Assembly: GCF_018613835.1 (NCBI RefSeq)
Contig: NZ_JAGGPM010000032.1
Coordinates: forward strand, 1 to 64,000
DNA from: Arthrobacter sp. ISL-5
GTDB lineage: Bacteria > Actinomycetota > Actinomycetes > Actinomycetales > Micrococcaceae
Direction: 5' to 3'
DNA: 64,000 nucleotides
Shown: one piece after another, positions 61,213 through 64,000 of the stretch
How positions within the stretch are numbered: position 1 is the stretch's first letter
How the letters are laid out: each line of letters begins with the position of its first letter
The notes under the pieces: generated by a model
The model's database searches: none
Told to the model about the DNA's origin: nothing
Seen by the model: the letters and a program-made list of their open reading frames with translations, nothing else
Position numbers and translations under genes: made by a program

Positions 61213-61857
61213 TTGATAAGTTTTCTCCGCGGAACCGTAGCGCACGTTGGCCTGTCCACGGCCGTGATCGATCTCAACGGTGCCGGCATGAGCGTTTATG
61301 CCACGCCGCAGACCCTCAGCAAGCTGCGGACCGGCGAGGAGGGGAAGCTGTTCACGTCCCTGATTGTCCGGGAGGATTCGCTGACGCTGTTCGGCTTCGC
61401 TACCGACGACGAACGGGAAGTCTTCGACGTCCTGCTCAGCGTCAGCGGCGTCGGTCCCCGGCTCGCCCTGGCCGTCCTGGCTGTCCACGATCCGGAGGCC
61501 ATCCGCGTCGCGGCGCACACCGGCGACAGCAAGTCGTTCACCAAGGTCCCCGGCATCGGCCCGAAGGTTGCCGGCCGGATCGTGCTGGAGCTGGCCGGAA
61601 AGCTGGTTCCGCACGGCACCCCGGCAGCTCCCGCCCCAGCCGCGTCAGCCGAATCGGTCTGGAAGCCGCAGGTGGTGGCTGCCATGACCAGCCTCGGCTG
61701 GTCTGAGAAAGACGCCACAGGCAGCATCGACAAGGCACTGGCCGATTCACCTGACCTTGCGGAGCAGGGAAACGTTGCCGAGATCCTGCGCACCACGCTG
61801 CGGTGGCTCGGCCAGGACGGCGCCCGCGCCGGCAACCGGGTAGGCAGCCGTGGCTGA
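61213..61857 (+). CDS. ruvA: Holliday junction branch migration protein RuvA
   Basis: The protein has 214 residues from TTG 61213 (AGGAG upstream). OB-fold N-terminus (ISFLRGTVAHVGLSTAVIDLNGAGMSVYAT), paired helix-hairpin-helix motifs (LLSVSGVGPRLALAVL; FTKVPGIGPKVAGRIVLEL) and a C-terminal RuvB-contact domain. It overlaps ruvB by 8 bases. Confidence 0.95.
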   Translation: MISFLRGTVAHVGLSTAVIDLNGAGMSVYATPQTLSKLRTGEEGKLFTSLIVREDSLTLFGFATDDEREVFDVLLSVSGVGPRLALAVLAVHDPEAIRVAAHTGDSKSFTKVPGIGPKVAGRIVLELAGKLVPHGTPAAPAPAASAESVWKPQVVAAMTSLGWSEKDATGSIDKALADSPDLAEQGNVAEILRTTLRWLGQDGARAGNRVGSRG

Positions 61858-62950
61858 ACCGTCCCTCGTTGCCGGGGGAGAAGAGCCGGAGGAGCGGGCC
61901 ATCGAGGCCGCCCTTCGGCCGAAGAACCTCCACGACTTCGTGGGCCAGCACCGTGTCCGCAAACAGCTGTCCCTGGTGCTGCAGGCCTCCCGCATGCGGG
62001 GCCGCAGCGCGGACCACGTGCTTTTTTCCGGGCCGCCGGGACTCGGCAAGACCACCCTGGCCATGATCGTCGCCGCGGAAATGAACGCCCCGCTGCGCAT
62101 CAGCAGCGGCCCCGCCATCCAGCACGCCGGGGATCTTGCCGCCATACTCTCCTCCCTGTCCGAGGGCGAGGTTCTGTTCCTCGACGAAATCCACCGGATG
62201 TCCCGCCCCGCCGAGGAAATGCTCTACATGGCCATGGAGGACTTCCGGGTGGACATTGTGGTGGGCAAGGGAGCGGGGGCAACGGCAATACCCCTTGAGC
62301 TGCCACCCTTCACGCTAGTCGGCGCCACCACCCGCGCCGGGCTCCTGCCCGGACCGCTGCGCGACCGATTCGGTTTCACCGGGCATCTTGAGTTCTATTC
62401 CGTGGAGGAGCTCGAGCTCGTCCTGCGCAGATCCGCCGGACTCCTTGACCTGAAAGTGAATTCGGCGGGTTTCAGTGAAATCGCGGGCAGGTCCCGCGGC
62501 ACACCGCGTATCGCTAACCGGCTGCTGCGGCGGGTCAGGGACTGGGCCCTGGTGCACGGCATCGAACAGATCGACGCCAGGTCAGCCTCTGCCGCGCTGG
62601 ACATGTACGAGGTGGACAAGCGCGGCCTGGACCGCCTAGACCGAGCCGTGCTGGACGCGCTGATCACCAAGTTCGGCGGCGGCCCCGTGGGGCTGTCAAC
62701 CCTGGCCATAGCCGTCGGCGAGGAACCGGAAACTGTCGAGACCGTTGCCGAGCCGTATTTGGTCCGGGAGGGCCTGCTCGGCCGGACGCCCCGGGGCCGC
62801 ATCGCCATGGCGCCGGCATGGACCCACCTGGGCTTCGCGGTTCCCCCCGGCGTGTTCGGGCAGGAACCGCTGGACGTGTTCGCTGTTGACGAACTCACCG
62901 GAGATACGGGCGCGGAGACCGAATCGCAATGGATTCCGAACAGCCACTAG
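61850..62950 (+). CDS. ruvB: Holliday junction DNA helicase RuvB
   Basis: The protein has 366 residues from GTG 61850. AAA+ ATPase: Walker A GPPGLGKTT, Walker B LFLDEIHR, sensor 1 GATTRAGLLPGPLRDRFG, sensor 2 RSRGTPRIANRLLRRVRDW, and a winged-helix C-terminus. Drives branch migration with RuvA. Confidence 0.96.
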   Translation: MAEPSLVAGGEEPEERAIEAALRPKNLHDFVGQHRVRKQLSLVLQASRMRGRSADHVLFSGPPGLGKTTLAMIVAAEMNAPLRISSGPAIQHAGDLAAILSSLSEGEVLFLDEIHRMSRPAEEMLYMAMEDFRVDIVVGKGAGATAIPLELPPFTLVGATTRAGLLPGPLRDRFGFTGHLEFYSVEELELVLRRSAGLLDLKVNSAGFSEIAGRSRGTPRIANRLLRRVRDWALVHGIEQIDARSASAALDMYEVDKRGLDRLDRAVLDALITKFGGGPVGLSTLAIAVGEEPETVETVAEPYLVREGLLGRTPRGRIAMAPAWTHLGFAVPPGVFGQEPLDVFAVDELTGDTGAETESQWIPNSH

Positions 62951-63126
62951 CACCGTTGCACGCCGTTTCCCTCTAGACTGGTAGGACGCTCGGCACCTCC
63001 GGGCTTTGTTTCCGTGGCTGGCGCCAGCCAGCCGTCCGTCGCCAGTCACCCTCGTCTGGCCCGACGCCCGGTACAAGGCGGATGTTGCTGTCAACCAGCT
63101 ACGCAAGTACAGAATGGAACTTCCCT

Positions 63127-63570
63127 GTGTTCGGACATATTACTGCCCAGGCCCAGCCGCAGGCCGGCGGCGGCATCGACATCATGACCATACTGCTGTT
63201 CGTCATGCTCGGCATCTTCATCTTCATGATGTTCCGCCGGAACAAGAAGACCCGGCAGCAGCAGGCCACGCTCCAGTCGCAGTTTGCGCCGGGGGTTGAC
63301 GTCATGACCAGCTTTGGCCTGTTCGGCCGCATTGTGTCGATCGATGACGAAGACAACAAGGTTGTCCTGGAACTCTCACCCGGCAACCTGGCCACCGTCC
63401 ACCGCCAGGCCGTCACCAAGATCGTGGAGCCCGCCGCCGCCGAGTCGCAGGACATTCCCGACGACGCATCGTCGCTGACGGCCGAGGAGCACGGAAGCGC
63501 CACCGCAGGCAGCGAAACGCCGGATGAAACCCTGAAGCGCCTCAACGACGAGGGCAAAAAGGACATCTAG
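63127..63570 (+). CDS. yajC: Preprotein translocase subunit YajC
   Basis: The protein has about 147 residues. GTG 63127 is taken as start by analogy with relatives; ATG 63082 would add 15 residues. One membrane helix (TILLFVMLGIFIFMMF), then RRNKKTRQQQATLQSQFAPGVDVMTSFGLFGRIVSID, the classic YajC core, and an acidic tail. It works with SecDF, whose gene follows. Confidence 0.88.
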   Translation: MFGHITAQAQPQAGGGIDIMTILLFVMLGIFIFMMFRRNKKTRQQQATLQSQFAPGVDVMTSFGLFGRIVSIDDEDNKVVLELSPGNLATVHRQAVTKIVEPAAAESQDIPDDASSLTAEEHGSATAGSETPDETLKRLNDEGKKDI

Positions 63571-63678
63571 TCCGTCGTCGCGACCCGCTGGGCACCACCA
63601 TCTACGGCTGCAGGGCTGCCGCCGGCTCGGGTCGTACCCGCACCGGCGGCTTCTCCGTAATTAATAGAAAGATCGACA

Positions 63679-64000
63679 ATGGCACGAACTGGCCGCAATA
63701 AACCATCCCTCAGGGTGCTGGTCTGGCTTGGCGTAATTCTGGCTGTCCTGACGTCCGTCCTTGCGGGCGGCACCATGGCCGGAAAGGCAAGCTGGGCCCC
63801 CAAGCTCGCGCTGGACCTCGAGGGCGGTACCCAGATGATCCTGGCGCCCAAGGTTGAGGGTGGTTCCGACATCAACGAGGAACAGCTCAACCAGGCGGTG
63901 GCGATCATCCGCCAGCGCGTGGACGGTTCCGGCGTCGCGGAAGCTGAAATCAGCACCCAGTCGGGCCGTAACGTGGTGGTCAGCCTCCCCGGAACTCCTT
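63679..64000 (+). CDS. secD: Protein translocase subunit SecD, 5' part
   Basis: The first 107 residues are present; the gene runs off the window. RVLVWLGVILAVLTSVLAGG is the first membrane helix, followed by PKLALDLEGGTQMIL and IIRQRVDGSGVAEAEIS, the SecD P1 opening. It helps SecYEG export proteins using the proton gradient. It lies about 110 bases after yajC. Confidence 0.93.
   Translation, partial: MARTGRNKPSLRVLVWLGVILAVLTSVLAGGTMAGKASWAPKLALDLEGGTQMILAPKVEGGSDINEEQLNQAVAIIRQRVDGSGVAEAEISTQSGRNVVVSLPGTP

Noticed and set aside
63567..63956. 129-residue minus-strand frame at the right end
   Set aside because: Antisense of the secD opening, which has clear SecD motifs.

Overview
The window reads as chromosomal DNA of a high-GC actinobacterium of the Arthrobacter/Pseudarthrobacter type (Micrococcaceae). 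Reasons: a mycoredoxin with a CGYC centre, a MurT-GatD pair, a PdxS/PdxT vitamin B6 synthase, a DUF6504-DnaE2 pair with an actinobacterial-type LexA box, many GTG/TTG starts, apparently leaderless promoters, and the conserved order pdxT-yebC-ruvC-ruvA-ruvB-yajC-secD. No rRNA, tRNA, CRISPR array, phage gene or transposase was seen.

Left part, about 1-20.8 kb, is accessory. It holds a saccharopine-dehydrogenase-like oxidoreductase, a broken GNAT gene, and a patatin phospholipase overlapping a small unknown gene. Divergent from these is a 1413-residue TIR-STAND-WD40 protein with 14 near-identical WD40 units, which looks like a bacterial innate-immunity sensor. A NarL-type histidine kinase and response regulator and a GH15 trehalase/glucoamylase-like enzyme follow. 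Two nearly identical NIPSNAP genes in the same orientation bracket this block at 2.1 and 14.7 kb. Beyond it lie an APC permease with three frameshifts, a Tat lipoprotein dienelactone hydrolase, RNase Z and a GH16 lipoprotein.

Middle part, about 20.8-44.8 kb, mixes small housekeeping and stress genes (cupin, AlkD-like protein, Amt transporter with Glu at the first twin-His site, CsbD, phosphoesterase, Nudix, DksA-like, SulP, lysE-lysG, mycoredoxin, SRAP, chorismate mutase). It also holds a five-gene minus-strand operon at 31.4-36.6 kb: phosphodiester glycosidase, GT2-GtrA, DUF4956, a VTC-type polyphosphate polymerase domain and a carbohydrate-binding beta-helix lipoprotein. I read this as a candidate cell-surface polyphosphate/glycan system; two of its genes carry frameshifts.

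Right part, about 44.8-64 kb, is conserved core: a LexA-boxed DUF6504-dnaE2 mutasome pair, thrS, a HIT protein, a phosphatidyltransferase, pdxS, an M3 peptidase, CapA, murT-gatD, pdxT, yebC, ruvCAB (a second LexA-like box before ruvA), yajC and the start of secD.

Seven apparent single-base indels fall in four genes (GNAT, APC permease, GT2-GtrA, phosphodiester glycosidase). This may be real decay or local sequence error, and the two cannot be told apart from one sequence.
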